A stretch of 5,702 nucleotides of DNA from Candidatus Hydrogenedentota bacterium. Lineage in GTDB: Bacteria > Hydrogenedentota > Hydrogenedentia > Hydrogenedentales > SLHB01. A program made the translations under genes and the position numbers. The stretch is from NCBI GenBank assembly GCA_023384315.1, contig JAHDWY010000332.1:1-5702 (forward strand), given 5' to 3'. Of this stretch, positions 5,265 through 5,702 are shown in pieces; within the stretch, counting starts at the first letter, position 1; each line of letters opens with the position of its first letter. The notes beneath the pieces are model-generated. The model ran no database searches and had not been told where the DNA came from. It worked only from the letters and a program-made list of their open reading frames with translations.

Positions 5265-5702
5265 ATGGCACAGAAATACCGCAGCGCGCTCTCACTTGTC
5301 CTTGGACTCCTCGCGGTGTCCGCCTTTGGGCAGGCCCCACAACCGGAATCGGTCACGGTGGCGATGCGCGACGGCACGAAGCTCGCCACCGATATCTACC
5401 GACCCGAAGGCGATGGACCCTTCCCCGTCGTGTTGGCACGAACGTACTATCCCCGGAAGATGGGCGCGGGCTTTGGGGCCGTTCTCACGGCGAAGGGCAT
5501 GGTCTTCGTCATCCAAGACAATCGCGGGCGCGGCGATAGCGAAGGCGAAGACCGCGTTTTCCAAGATGACGGCTGGGGCGAGCACGAAGACGGCGAAGAC
5601 ACGGTCCTCTGGATTCGCGAACAGGATTGGTGCAACGGCGAAGTCGGCACTTTCGGCATGTCTGCTCTCGGTGTAACGCAGTACTTGCTAACCGGTACGG
5701 GC
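5265..5702 (+). CDS. CocE/NonD-family (peptidase S15-like) exported hydrolase, 3' part missing
   Basis: From ATG 5265 the frame is open through the last base (146 codons, no stop). GGAGG (5252-5256) lies 8 bases before the start. A signal peptide covers about residues 1-23 (hydrophobic SLVLGLLAVSAFG, then QAPQ). The next part is typical of the family: VTVAMRDGTKLATDIYRP (about 30-47), FPVVLARTYY, and VFVIQDNRGRGDSEG (about 80-94), where known relatives have the (V/Q)D-x-RG-x-G-x-SEG block near the oxyanion region. The nucleophile elbow G-M-S-A-L-G carries the expected catalytic Ser of an alpha/beta hydrolase; many relatives read G-x-S-Y-x-G there. Asp and His of the triad and the C-terminal jelly-roll domain would lie outside the window. 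The family covers acyl-ester and peptide hydrolases (cocaine esterase, X-Pro dipeptidyl-peptidase, glutaryl acylases), so the substrate is unknown. The preceding terminator suggests a separate unit, although no good promoter is visible in the short gap. Confidence 0.9.
   Translation, partial: MAQKYRSALSLVLGLLAVSAFGQAPQPESVTVAMRDGTKLATDIYRPEGDGPFPVVLARTYYPRKMGAGFGAVLTAKGMVFVIQDNRGRGDSEGEDRVFQDDGWGEHEDGEDTVLWIREQDWCNGEVGTFGMSALGVTQYLLTGTG

Noticed and set aside
1..5702. CRISPR arrays, insertion sequences, tRNA genes, long direct repeats
   Set aside because: Scanning by eye found no regularly spaced repeats, transposase frames, terminal inverted repeats or tRNA-like cloverleaf sequence.

Overview
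The window is a GC-rich bacterial segment with compact genes, clear Shine-Dalgarno sites and three predicted secreted or membrane proteins in a row. No rRNA or marker gene fixes the taxon. A secreted sialidase-fold protein, a CocE-type hydrolase and zinc-ribbon/TPR membrane proteins together would fit a free-living Gram-negative of the PVC or Hydrogenedentes type, but this is only an impression from gene content. I see no mobile element, CRISPR array, tRNA or rRNA.

Left part, minus strand (1-1636): the 5' end of a ParD-type antitoxin gene runs off the left edge, so its toxin partner would lie outside the window. Upstream of it on the same strand is a gene for an exported BNR/Asp-box sialidase-family protein. 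A small intrinsic terminator (385-406) separates the two.

Middle part, plus strand (about 1762-5231): a divergent intergenic region carries a near-consensus sigma70-type promoter (TTGACA, 17 bp, TAGAAT). Three genes follow in the same direction: a roughly 55-residue membrane protein with a C-terminal zinc ribbon; a 524-residue protein with two N-terminal zinc ribbons, one membrane helix and a long TPR array; and a 477-residue exported protein. The last has an N-terminal region that looks like a degenerate zinc-dependent phospholipase C/S1-P1 nuclease fold and a TPR/helical C-terminal half. A strong intrinsic terminator (5201-5231) closes the unit. I read it as one operon encoding an envelope-associated set: two proteins that place zinc ribbons on the cytoplasmic face, and two TPR scaffolds on the outer face. 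The function is unknown. This unit is the most interesting part of the window.

Right part (5265-5702): the 5' part of an exported CocE/NonD-family serine hydrolase gene, open to the right edge.
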